Source: a bacterium
Lineage (GTDB): Bacteria > Electryoneota > Tariuqbacteria > Tariuqbacterales > JADHWD01
DNA length: 44,796 nucleotides
Reading direction: 5' to 3'
Assembly: GCA_016783645.1 (NCBI GenBank)
Contig: JADHWD010000003.1
Location: 1 to 44,796 of the forward strand
Shown here: positions 1-9,490 of the stretch, piece by piece
How the letters are laid out: each line of letters starts with the position of its first letter
Position numbering within the stretch: position 1 is the first letter of the stretch
Position numbers and translations under genes: made by a program
The notes under the pieces: model-generated
Told to the model about the DNA's origin: nothing
What the model saw: only the letters and a program-made list of their open reading frames with translations
Database searches by the model: none

Positions 1-581
1 GGCAAACCATCCCCAATTGTCATTCCCGCGCAAGCGGGAATCCAGTCTCCATTCGTGAAAAATTGCTGGATACCCGCTTTCGCGGGTATGACAGGATTCG
101 ATATGTTGATTATCAACAATAGGTTAGTATATAAAAATCCAATTACCCATACAAAACAGCGAAGAGCCAAAAAAATAATATGCTGATCTGAGTTAATAAT
201 TCGTTTAATTTGTTTAATTCGTTGTGAATATTACTTTTTAGAAACACCGTTTGCGCTGAAAAAATCAGTGAAATCAGTGGTTCAGAAATTATTCACAAGC
301 TATGAAAGCAATTAAAGCTATAAAATTCGAAATCCGAAACAATGATTAACCGCGAGTGAAAATGATTTTACACGAAATGAACGAATGAATATTCACTGAT
401 TATTATGGCAGTTATAGCTATAATTACCATCATCACCATCATTACCAGTGAATTTCTTCCTAATCAACAATGACCTATTAGGATTTTTTTTTCTGCTTCA
501 TCCGCTTTATCTGCTGTGAATCTTTTTACTTTTGCCTTTTTACTTATCCTGTCTATCCTGTATATCCGTAGTTAATTATTA

Positions 582-1151
582 TCACACCAGCTTTTCAAAC
601 AGCCTCGGCTCCGGATCCGCCACTACCGTCTTATATACCAATAATCCCTTGTCCTGCGCAGTCCTCGCGCCAGCGTCGACCGCATTCGACACCGCTGCCA
701 CTTCGCCGGTCAACACCACGAAGGATTTCCCTCCTAATCCGGTGGCGAGCCGGACATTTATTAATAGCACTTCCGCCGTCTTAGCCGCCCGGTCAGCCGC
801 AATAATCGTCGAAGCGGCGGAGAAGGTTTCAATCACACCAATCGCATCGACTTTACCCGGCTGAGTCGCCGCATTGATAGCGTGGAACACTTGTGGATGC
901 AGGTTAGGGATGACCATATCATCCACCAACGCGGTCGGCGAAGCGGCGATCCCCGCTTCCACCGAAGCCCTCACCGCCGCTACTTCACCCCGCACCACGC
1001 AGATATATTTTCCGGGACAAATCGTGTTGGCGTAGATCAGTTCGACTTCCGACATTTTCAACATGGCGTCGGAAGCGAATATTCCCATAGCGATGGAATT
1101 CCATTCCACCATGCCGAGCGCGTTATGTCCTGCTTGGAACGGATTCATCAC
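582..1151 (-). CDS. pduT: BMC-domain shell protein, tandem BMC (PduT-like)
   Basis: 189 aa; two BMC domains (GMVEWNSIAMGIFASDAMLK... and AIGVIETFSAASTIIAADRAAK...GLGGKSFVVLTGEV); directly downstream of and overlapping a PduS-like gene. Confidence 0.88.
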   Translation of the reverse strand: MMNPFQAGHNALGMVEWNSIAMGIFASDAMLKMSEVELIYANTICPGKYICVVRGEVAAVRASVEAGIAASPTALVDDMVIPNLHPQVFHAINAATQPGKVDAIGVIETFSAASTIIAADRAAKTAEVLLINVRLATGLGGKSFVVLTGEVAAVSNAVDAGARTAQDKGLLVYKTVVADPEPRLFEKLV

Positions 1152-2491
1152 GCCCGCACCTTCACATATTCGGTGTTGACTTCAGTCACTGTCCCGTCGA
1201 TGGAACTGTGAATCCTCGCCGATAATTTGCCCGCCGGGATTTCACCTAACAATTCGCCCTTTAACACTTTGCTGCTTATAGAGACAACAGGTTCGGCGGG
1301 AAATCCGATATGCTGTTTCAAAGGTATTTTCACTTCCTGCGGAGTCCATTCGGAATCATCGAAACGCAATTTTTTATTATACTTATCCAATCCCATTCGG
1401 GTCATCAACCTTGCGCCTGGTATGCGGCGGTACTGCCGCATCGGGTGTTCGGACGGCGGGGAATTCTTTTTATTAAATTCCACAGATTCGCTCATCAAGT
1501 ATTCCAATGTCTTTTCATAAACCCGTCTCGGCGACAGCCTCATAGGACAGGCGTATTCGCACACTCCGCAGAAACAGCACAAATAAGCGGACATCATCTC
1601 ATCGGTGCGCTCGTTCATCTTGAGGCTGATAGTCCGCATAATTTTATGCGGCTCAATATCATGCCCTAACAAATAGCGGGGGCAGGCGTCGGTGCACAGC
1701 CGGCATGAAGTGCAGGCGGCTTGCGCTTGGCGGATGATGTGTTTATAGGTGATAGAGCGCGTCTGTATCAGAAAATGGTCATCGGGCAGTATAAATATCC
1801 CGGTGGTAGTCTTGGTAACCGGCGCATCCGTACCACTGATAGTTCCCATCATAGGCCCGCCGAGATATACTACCGGATCATCTATGGTGATTCCGCCGCA
1901 TCTGTCCAGCGTATCTTTCACTGAAGCGCCGATGGGAACGGAAATCACCGAGGGATTTTTCACTTCGCCGCAGACAGTCACATAGCGGCGGGTGACCGGG
2001 ATACCTTCCACCGCTGATGCGATATTCATCAGGGTTTCCACATTATCCACCACTGCGCCGACATCGAGGGGAAGCCCCCTCTCCGGGACTATTTCACCTA
2101 AGGCGAATTTGATGATTTCGACTTCATCGCCAGCGGGATAATAGTCCGGTAACAGCGCAAATTCACATCCGCTGTTACAGCTTTGGAATACCTTTATGGC
2201 TTCGGAGTATTTCTTTTTTACCGCTATTATCTTTCTGCGGGCGCCGGTGGATTCCGCTAATAACTGGAGTCCCTGTAAAATCTTATCGGGATATTTAACC
2301 ATGACCGCGCGGTCGCTGCCGAGAAGCGGTTCGCATTCCGCGCCGTTGGCTATCACGATATCTACCGCGGTTTGAAGTTTGACATGGGTGGGGAATCCTG
2401 CCCCGCCCGCGCCTACCACTCCCGCCGCTTTCACTTTTTCCGCTGTTTCAGATGCTGTCATTGAGAAAAATATATTTTGAAAATGTAACAT
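1148..2491 (-). CDS. pduS: PduS-like / RnfC-like Fe-S flavoprotein (cobalamin reductase of BMC loci)
   Basis: 447 aa; VVGAGGAGFPTHVKL N-terminus, two 4Fe-4S motifs (CTSCRLCTDACP, CCFCGVCEYACP), SLBB-like region; 4-bp overlap with pduT. Alternative start at 2461 (MTASETAEK). Confidence 0.87.
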   Translation of the reverse strand: MLHFQNIFFSMTASETAEKVKAAGVVGAGGAGFPTHVKLQTAVDIVIANGAECEPLLGSDRAVMVKYPDKILQGLQLLAESTGARRKIIAVKKKYSEAIKVFQSCNSGCEFALLPDYYPAGDEVEIIKFALGEIVPERGLPLDVGAVVDNVETLMNIASAVEGIPVTRRYVTVCGEVKNPSVISVPIGASVKDTLDRCGGITIDDPVVYLGGPMMGTISGTDAPVTKTTTGIFILPDDHFLIQTRSITYKHIIRQAQAACTSCRLCTDACPRYLLGHDIEPHKIMRTISLKMNERTDEMMSAYLCCFCGVCEYACPMRLSPRRVYEKTLEYLMSESVEFNKKNSPPSEHPMRQYRRIPGARLMTRMGLDKYNKKLRFDDSEWTPQEVKIPLKQHIGFPAEPVVSISSKVLKGELLGEIPAGKLSARIHSSIDGTVTEVNTEYVKVRA

Positions 2492-2735
2492 TAATCATGG
2501 TATTTTTCAAGATTTTGCGATAGAATTATTCATATTACAAACATAGCGGATTATTAGGGGAAGGGATAATTGGTAATAAACGCTTAAATAAGCGGAATTG
2601 TATGTTTTTACAGTGCGAAGCATTTTTTGCAAATGCTTAATATTTTTATTGTTAACTTATAATGCTTCGCCCCTACAAAAATCTCTATTACTGAATATCC
2701 TGCATATCCGTAGTGAATTTATTTTTCTGTATATA

Positions 2736-2772
2736 TGAAAAAGCCCGTATCTGTATAAAAGATGCGGGCTTA
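2736..2772 (-). terminator. Intrinsic terminator downstream of the ClpX-like gene
   Basis: On minus strand: GCCCGCATCT-TTTATAC-AGATACGGGC stem followed by TTTTTC, about 20 nt after the stop codon at 2793. Confidence 0.8.
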
Positions 2773-2792
2773 TCTTAATATCAGGAGTCCAT

Positions 2793-4331
2793 TCATTCGC
2801 TGACATCATTCTCCGAACGCTTCTTCTTATATGAACGCTTGATGAGTATATTCAAGTATTCCGAAGGATCTTTAATCACTTCCATATTGACCTTGAAGCT
2901 GTCCCGCCCTATCAGTTTCAGACCATAGTTATAGTCTTTGAAAGCCTTCTTCAGATATTCACTGAAGTTTTCATCGTATTCGATACCGGTCTGTAAAAGA
3001 TGCTTTTTAGCTTCAGCGGTGAATTCCAGCACTACACCGGATTCGACTAAAAACCGTTTCTGGAACTGGTTCAAAGCGTCCTCTATCATAATCCTTTTCA
3101 ACACTATCTGAGGATTTTCCACTAATTCAATGGTAACTTTTAGTTTTTTAATATCGGATGACGGCAGTTTCTTTTCAAAGGGGATGAGGATATGTTCCAT
3201 TACGGAAACTAATCCCCGCGCGCCGGTTTTCTCTTTTTCAGCCATTTCAGCAATCTGGCGCAGGGCGTCGTCCTCAAAGGATAATTGTATCCCATAGGAG
3301 GTGAAATCGCGCATTTTACCGGCGGTTACCGCGCCGTCCTGATTCTTGAGGATTTTATAGAGCCCTTCGACTCCTAATTCCTTCAAACGGGTGATTACCG
3401 GCAGGCGTCCCACAAATTCCGATTCGAAGCCGTATTTCATCAAATCCTCACTGCGGACACTGCTAAGATATTGATCCTTGCTCATCTTCTCCCGGCCTTT
3501 ATCCCGGAATCCGATCGCCTGATGATTCAAACGCTTGCGGATGATATCATCCAAGTCGCTGAAAGCGCCGGACACTACGAAGAGGATGTTCTTGGTGTTG
3601 ATCTTCTTACGCGGAGCTTTTCCCGTACGCTGGGTTTCAATCACCGCTTCCATCTGAGAAGCCAGATCATGGGGCACTTTCAAATCGACTTCGGTCTCCT
3701 CCATTAGTTTAAGTAAATTGCGCTGGACGCCGGTTCTGGACACATCGGGCCCTATCAGTCCCTGGCTGGAAGCGATCTTGTCGATTTCATCGATATAGAT
3801 GATGCCGTATTCCGCCATTTTGATGCTGCCCTTGGCTTCCGCCACTAAATCCCGCACCAAATCCTCCACATCGCCGCCCACATAACCGGTTTCACTGAAC
3901 TTAGTGGCGTCTCCTTTAACAAAAGGCACGCCTATCTTATTGGCGATTAATTTGACAATATAAGTCTTACCCACGCCGGTTGGACCTATCATCAATATAT
4001 TCGACTTCACATGACCGACAATATCTCCCGCTTCCGGATGCTTCCGTTCATAATTCATGCGGTGGAAATGAGTGCATATTTTGGTGGCGAGCACCGCCAC
4101 CGCGTCCTCCTGCATCACGACATACTTGTTTAAATACTCTTCAAGTTCTTCCGGTTTCAAGGTAAAATTGATATGGTCGATGTTTATGTTTTCATCGCCT
4201 TTGACGCCTTCCTTAGAACCGATATAGTCCGCATCGGCGAAAGCCACCTTGCCGCCGTATTTCTCCTCCAAAAATTTCCTCAAATCCTCCTGTATCTCCT
4301 GCTGAGTCGGTATTTTTATATCCTTCGACAT
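2793..4331 (-). CDS. ClpX-like AAA+ ATPase without an N-terminal zinc-binding domain
   Basis: 512 aa; Walker A GPTGVGKT, Walker B IIYIDEIDKIA, sensor FVVSGAF, IGF motif, EFVGRLPVI, KTGARGL; no N-terminal CxxC zinc module; long extra C-terminal region. Confidence 0.82.
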   Translation of the reverse strand: MSKDIKIPTQQEIQEDLRKFLEEKYGGKVAFADADYIGSKEGVKGDENINIDHINFTLKPEELEEYLNKYVVMQEDAVAVLATKICTHFHRMNYERKHPEAGDIVGHVKSNILMIGPTGVGKTYIVKLIANKIGVPFVKGDATKFSETGYVGGDVEDLVRDLVAEAKGSIKMAEYGIIYIDEIDKIASSQGLIGPDVSRTGVQRNLLKLMEETEVDLKVPHDLASQMEAVIETQRTGKAPRKKINTKNILFVVSGAFSDLDDIIRKRLNHQAIGFRDKGREKMSKDQYLSSVRSEDLMKYGFESEFVGRLPVITRLKELGVEGLYKILKNQDGAVTAGKMRDFTSYGIQLSFEDDALRQIAEMAEKEKTGARGLVSVMEHILIPFEKKLPSSDIKKLKVTIELVENPQIVLKRIMIEDALNQFQKRFLVESGVVLEFTAEAKKHLLQTGIEYDENFSEYLKKAFKDYNYGLKLIGRDSFKVNMEVIKDPSEYLNILIKRSYKKKRSENDVSE

Positions 4332-4581
4332 ATATTTTTCCTGAAGTTGTTGATTAATCCGTTTTGCATTTAGTTAAACTGCCGGATGACGGCGTGAGTT
4401 CCAGGAAACGGAAAACTGAAATTGAAAATTGGTATTAACAGGGATAAACAGGATTTGCAGGATTAATAAAAGGCAAAAGTAAAAAGTTAAAAGGCAAAAA
4501 TTAAAAAAATCACAGCAAATTAGGCAGATTAAACAGATAAAAGCCGGTTATCAGTCATTGGTCAATGGTCATTTGTCACTC

Positions 4582-4695
4582 GGATATCATGAAGTTGTAT
4601 TTGATGGGACAGATTTACCCAGCGGGATGTATTTTGTGAAGTTGACAGTTGACGGCGGGCAGTCGGCGGTGAGGAAAGCGGTGCTGATGAAATAG
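4582..4695 (+). pseudogene. Remnant of a C-terminal FlgD_ig / T9SS-like sorting domain
   Basis: Plus-strand frame reads GYHEVVFDGTDLPSGMYFVKLTVDGGQSAVRKAVLMK-stop (TAG 4693-4695). Upstream frame dissolves into low-complexity repeat, with no plausible gene body. Confidence 0.7.
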
Positions 4696-4891
4696 TGAAT
4701 GTGAAATAGTGAATAGTGAATGAAAAAAGTGTGAAAGTATGAAAGAAAGATTCACTGGAAATTGTGGATATCATGGAAATACAAATATTTAACATATCCA
4801 TCATTTCCATCATATCCAGTGAATCTTGTCCGCTTCATTACCTGTGAATCTCCTCACTTTTGCCTTTTGCCTTTTCACTTTTTACTTCTAT

Positions 4892-5389
4892 TCACAATCT
4901 CTTCAAAGGCGGAATCCATAGATTATCACTGACTTTCCTGATAGGCTCTTCCCGGTTGTATTCGCCCAGATAAGCGCGGTTTTTAGCGTTTGACACTTCT
5001 TCATTGCGGGCTTCCGGCAGTTCATCCATCTTATTCATCAATTCGTTCACCGCCGCTTTAGTCCTCACTTCATCAGCCGCCGGCGATTGTTTCAGGAAAG
5101 CGTCAGCCGCTTCCTCGATATTTTCTCCGCGGTTGTAGAATCCTTCTGATAACTTCGCTTTAGCGGCTTGCACTTTTTCCATGCGGACATCAGGTATGAC
5201 AGCGAGTTTATCCCGCACCACTTTATCTGTATGCTGCATCCCCTTGGCTTCCCGCGAGATCGAAACTTTATCATCGCCGGCGATACTCATATCTTTATAA
5301 GAAGCGCCTTCGCTTCTTTTAGCTTCCTGGCGGAGCTTCTGCATCTCCAGCTTATTAGCCTGCGGTTCGTATATTTCTTGTATGTTCAT
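4892..5389 (-). CDS. FlgM-like anti-sigma-28 factor with duplicated motif
   Basis: 165 aa; DKVSISREAKGMQ plus two similar units, IPDVRMEKVQAAKAKLSEGFYNRGENIEEAADAFL and LPEARNEEVSNAKNRAYLGEYNREEPIRKVSDNL; next to fliS/fliD/fliC. Confidence 0.55.
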   Translation of the reverse strand: MNIQEIYEPQANKLEMQKLRQEAKRSEGASYKDMSIAGDDKVSISREAKGMQHTDKVVRDKLAVIPDVRMEKVQAAKAKLSEGFYNRGENIEEAADAFLKQSPAADEVRTKAAVNELMNKMDELPEARNEEVSNAKNRAYLGEYNREEPIRKVSDNLWIPPLKRL

Positions 5390-5563
5390 GATTCACCTTG
5401 AAAATAGGGTTTAGGTGTATTGACACATTTAGTTATATTACATTTAGAGAGATTGCTTCAAGGCTTTCAGCCTTTCGCAATGACGCTTTGGAGTGATACA
5501 ATGATAATTATCAGTACAGATTCATCATTCGATATTCCTTGTTCCTTGTTCAATATTCCTTTA

Positions 5564-5974
5564 CTATGCCGTCATATTCGCCGGCTGCCTGGGCTTCCCG
5601 TTCTCTTTCTTAACCGCCTCGTCCCACACATTGCGAAGCTGGGATAACAATACTATCACATCATCCAGAAGTTTGGCGTCATTCTTCAACGAGGCTTGCG
5701 ACAATTGCCTGGTCATGAAGAAATATAACTGATTGAGAGAATCGGCTAATTTCGGATTATGTTCAAAATTCAGGGTGATACGCAGTTCGTTGATCGCCCC
5801 AAACGCCCGGTCAATATATAATCCCCTGCCGGAATAATCTTTAGTCTCCATACGGCTCTTCGCTTCTCTGACAAAACTTATCGCCGCATCATACACTTTA
5901 AGCAATAACTTGCCCTGATTGACCGTTGAAAGGTTCACATCTTGATATTTGGCGAAGGGATTAGGCGCAGGCAT
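5564..5974 (-). CDS. fliS: Flagellar export chaperone FliS
   Basis: 136 aa; NPFAKYQDVNLSTVNQGKLLLKVYDAAISFVREAK...GRGLYIDRAFGAINELRITLN; next to FliD. Confidence 0.9.
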   Translation of the reverse strand: MPAPNPFAKYQDVNLSTVNQGKLLLKVYDAAISFVREAKSRMETKDYSGRGLYIDRAFGAINELRITLNFEHNPKLADSLNQLYFFMTRQLSQASLKNDAKLLDDVIVLLSQLRNVWDEAVKKENGKPRQPANMTA

Positions 5975-6096
5975 ATAATTACTCCGTATATTTTATCCTG
6001 AAAATAGCTGTTATCTGTTAGCTGTTGGCTGTTGGCTGTTAGTAATCCGCACCGCTTATGTCATTCCCGCGAAGGCGGGAATCCAGTCATTCAATG

Positions 6097-6124
6097 TGGT
6101 GTCGACTCTCCGCAGTCGACACCA
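6097..6124. repeat. TGGTGTCGACT-CTCCGC-AGTCGACACCA hairpin repeat, copy 1
   Basis: Perfect 11-bp arms, 6-nt loop; further copies at 13030-13057, 19048-19075 and 44681-44708; degenerate copy at about 19305-19331. Confidence 0.96.
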
Positions 6125-6652
6125 CACAAATATCAGGTTGTAGGGGCGACCCTTGCGGTCGCCCTTGAAAATGTTTTCATGCTAAGTTGTGCGCCGTCGG
6201 CGCATCAGAATTCACTTCATAATTCCTTGTTCCTTGTTCGATATTCGATATTCTTTATCCTGAAAATAGGGTCTAGGGGCTGGGGGCTAGGGTCTAGTTT
6301 TGTGTTCTGGCAGGTCTTGTCCGCCGTACGGCGGATGTGACCTGCCAGCAAATTGAATATCGAACAAGGAATATCGATTAAAGAATGATGATTAATCAGA
6401 CAATTCTTCATTCCTTGTTCCTTGTTCATTATTCGATATTCAACAAAATCCCCCTTAGTCCCCCTTTATAAAAGGGGGAAACAGGGATTCCCCGGCTTCG
6501 GAGAAACCGGCCTGCCACTAAATAGCGTCCGATTCCGGACAAGCCGGAATGACGAATACGGGTGAGGTATCTTATACACTCGTTCCCATGCTCCCGCGTG
6601 GGAATCCATGCAAATATCACATATCAAATATCTAATATCACATATCTATATA

Positions 6653-8290
6653 CTATCCCGTCAGCATGCTTTGAATATAGGAACTCTGCGACTTTAATTG
6701 TGAGATATATAGTTCCAGTTGAGTGAATTCCCGCCGCATCATCTCTTCTTTCTGCTCCAGCCGCTCCTCCATCCGTTCAATCTGTTCCTCGAAATTTTCG
6801 ATGGAAGTGTTGAGGCTGTCGGTCGCCCAATATACTTCGCCCTCTTCAAGAGCGGTATTGGTCATGAATTCGATTTCTATGTCGAACTGCGAGGCGGCGC
6901 CGTCGCTTAAATCTAAATTAGCGGTGAGCTGGCTGCCGCTGCCAGGCCAATTGAATTTCAATAAGAAATCCTCTTCGGGATTGCCTTCTTTACCCTGAAT
7001 CAGCGTCCCTATAACAGTGGCTTCATTACCATTGATATAAGCCGAAGTGATAGTCCCGCTGCCGTCGTAATTCACCACCACTTGGTAAGCGCCAGCCTCA
7101 GTATCCGAAGAGCGGCTTTCGAAAACCACGCCTTGATTATCGGTGGTGACCTTTTCGCAGAACAGATCCGCCACCGCATCGAAATCCTCGTCAAAGGCGT
7201 CGCTCAATTCATCATCGTCTATCGTCAATAATCCATTGGAATCGCTGGTCTTAATCCCTATCTGGCCTAGACTATTGTAAGTTGCGCTACTCGACAATCC
7301 CGGTATCATGCCCGCCACAATCGCATCTAATTTGGAACGCACCGAAGATACATTGCCGTCGCCAAGCAACGGTCCTAATATCTCATTCTCTTCATCATAA
7401 CTGGCGGCGGTGTTAATCAGAGTCTTCACATCGTTATAGGCGTTGACCAGAGAATTGATATTGGATTTGGTGGTGGCGATATCCTTTTCTATTGTAATAT
7501 TCACATCTTCAGTGATGCCGTCATCGAGGAAAGTCAAAGTTACTCCTTCCAGCACATCGGTCACCACATTGGAGTTCTTGGTGACATTGATGGAATCTAT
7601 ATTGAAGACCAAATCCTGCGCGGTCAATCCCTGCGCCATCGCCAGCCCGGTACTGGTGTCGGTGATGGATGTGATGCGGTGATCGGTTCCCGAATTTACG
7701 GCGGTTAAAACTAATTTGTAGGGTGTTGCGCCGGAGCCGTCATTGACGATACTCGCCTGCAAAAAACCGTCATTATCGGGATGATTATTGATGACATCGA
7801 CAAAATCCCCCAATGTAGTGGTGGAGGAATAATCGGTGCCGTAAGTCAATGTGATAGCTTGAGCTCCGTCGGGATGGTCGGCGAAATTGATGACAAAAGA
7901 CCCAGCGCCCTGCCCGAAGGTGTTATCCTTCGACGCATAGCCGGTTCCTGCCACATAATTATTGGCTCTCGCCAATGATGTGATTGAAGTTATCACATGC
8001 GAACCCACCGGGGCGGAGCCGTTGGCGGTGGCGGCGACTGAATTGGTGTCCGATGAAGTCGCTAATTTGGCGAGGAAATCATCTTTATCAGTGTAACTTG
8101 ACGCTACGGTTTTCAAGGCTTGCAACTTGGTGTTAAGCTGCTGCCACATGGCGAGCTTGGTCTCATAGCTCTGCTTGCGCTGCGCCAGCAGATTTATCGG
8201 CTGGGCTTCAATCGCCAGTAACTGCTGAATGGTGGTATCCCAATCGATTCCAGTCACCAGTCCTGATACGGAGGCGGTACTTGCTGTCAT
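6653..8290 (-). CDS. fliD: Flagellar filament capping protein FliD
   Basis: 545 aa; SVSGLVTGIDWDTTIQQLLAIEAQPINLLAQRKQSYETKLAMWQQLNTKL N-terminus; coiled-coil ...LYISQLKSQSSYIQSMLTG C-terminus. Confidence 0.93.
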   Translation of the reverse strand: MTASTASVSGLVTGIDWDTTIQQLLAIEAQPINLLAQRKQSYETKLAMWQQLNTKLQALKTVASSYTDKDDFLAKLATSSDTNSVAATANGSAPVGSHVITSITSLARANNYVAGTGYASKDNTFGQGAGSFVINFADHPDGAQAITLTYGTDYSSTTTLGDFVDVINNHPDNDGFLQASIVNDGSGATPYKLVLTAVNSGTDHRITSITDTSTGLAMAQGLTAQDLVFNIDSINVTKNSNVVTDVLEGVTLTFLDDGITEDVNITIEKDIATTKSNINSLVNAYNDVKTLINTAASYDEENEILGPLLGDGNVSSVRSKLDAIVAGMIPGLSSSATYNSLGQIGIKTSDSNGLLTIDDDELSDAFDEDFDAVADLFCEKVTTDNQGVVFESRSSDTEAGAYQVVVNYDGSGTITSAYINGNEATVIGTLIQGKEGNPEEDFLLKFNWPGSGSQLTANLDLSDGAASQFDIEIEFMTNTALEEGEVYWATDSLNTSIENFEEQIERMEERLEQKEEMMRREFTQLELYISQLKSQSSYIQSMLTG

Positions 8291-8513
8291 ATTTCACCTC
8301 AATCCTGCAGTAGTATCCCTATATGGCAGGCCGGAGGCTTGTCCCCCGGCAAATTGTGCGGGGGATGAATCCCCCGCCTACCCTGAAAATTATAAGGACA
8401 TTACCAAACCCGCCGATGATAATACAGAACCGCCAGAGCGGCAAAAGGCACAACATCTATCGATGAAGCGCCTTTGCCGATTTCATTCGCTGAGGGGATT
8501 TAACTATTCAGTA

Positions 8514-9413
8514 CTACCCCAGAACTCCAGCCACTGTGGACGGCAGCATATTCGCCTGCGACATCATGGAGATGCCGGTCTGCATTAATATCTGCGCCCT
8601 GGTGAAGTTCATCATCTCCTCCGCCATATCGGTGTCGCGAATGGTGGATTCCGAAGCGGTGGCGGTCTCCTGGCTGATCTGCAGGTTCAATATAGTGTTC
8701 TGCAGACGCTCGACCATAGAACCGATGAATGTCCGTTCTATGTCCTTGGAATTGATCGCCTCATCGATGGAATCGATAGCAGCTTGAGCTGATGCCGTTG
8801 TACAGACATCAGAACTATCGATACCGAGGGCTGAAGAGGTCATACTGCCCAAGTTCACATAGTAGTAGTCTTCACCGACGGTGTTGTTCTGCCCAATGTG
8901 GAACTTGATACCGTTGTCATTGGTGGTGGAAGCGTTGTTGTAACCGAGCGCCAGGCAGGTGCCTGAAGCTGAGGTACCTGAATAGCTGCCGTCAATCAGG
9001 TTCAAACCGTTGTAGTTGGTGACCTGGGCAATTCTTGTGACTTCCGACTTCAACTGCTGGAACTCAACATTGGCAACCATACGGTCAGTCGATGTCAAAG
9101 CGCCGTTAGACGCCTGAATGGCGATCGCGCGCATCCTGATCAATTTCTCATCGATCACCGATAGCGCGCCTTCAGCTGTCGCCAGCAGGTTGACATTGTA
9201 GTTGGCGTTTCTCTCCGCTTCCACCATACCTGATAACTGAGCGCGGAATCGCTCGGAAATACCAAGACCCGTAGGGTCGTCCCAGGCGTAATTGATACGC
9301 ATTCCTGAAGACAACCTTTGAATCGAGGTATCCATGCTATTCTGCGTCACCCACAGATTACGCTGGGCGGTCAACGCCAACACATTGTGATTAATTCGCA
9401 TACTCATGGCCAA
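8514..9413 (-). CDS. fliC: Flagellin
   Basis: 299 aa; conserved N-terminus (RINHNVLALTAQRNL...SIQRLSSGMRINYAWDDPTGLGISERFRAQ) and C-terminus (MNFTRAQILMQTGISMMSQANMLPSTVAGVL); two sigma-28 promoters upstream. Confidence 0.97.
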   Translation of the reverse strand: MAMSMRINHNVLALTAQRNLWVTQNSMDTSIQRLSSGMRINYAWDDPTGLGISERFRAQLSGMVEAERNANYNVNLLATAEGALSVIDEKLIRMRAIAIQASNGALTSTDRMVANVEFQQLKSEVTRIAQVTNYNGLNLIDGSYSGTSASGTCLALGYNNASTTNDNGIKFHIGQNNTVGEDYYYVNLGSMTSSALGIDSSDVCTTASAQAAIDSIDEAINSKDIERTFIGSMVERLQNTILNLQISQETATASESTIRDTDMAEEMMNFTRAQILMQTGISMMSQANMLPSTVAGVLG

Positions 9414-9490
9414 TTCCTCCTTACTGGAATTATTACCCTTATTGCTTAGTTTCGATATTTAGAACAGATAAATTTTTTCCGCTGTTCTTA

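Noticed and set aside
1-560. Left-edge spacer as possible RNA gene
   Set aside because: No tRNA, rRNA or riboswitch pattern recognised; only palindromic repeats (19-92, 390-455) and AT-rich low-complexity sequence
532-1985. Plus-strand ORFs opposite pduT and pduS (for example 532..864, 882..1211, 1310..1669)
   Set aside because: Antisense to well-supported minus-strand genes; low-complexity translations without domain motifs
4562-4813. 83-aa minus-strand ORF
   Set aside because: Opposite the sorting-domain remnant and low-complexity sequence; translation is low complexity
8449-8478. Possible terminator GGCAAAAGGC...GCCTTTGCC after fliC
   Set aside because: Long loop and no T-run on the transcribed strand; not supportable as an intrinsic terminator
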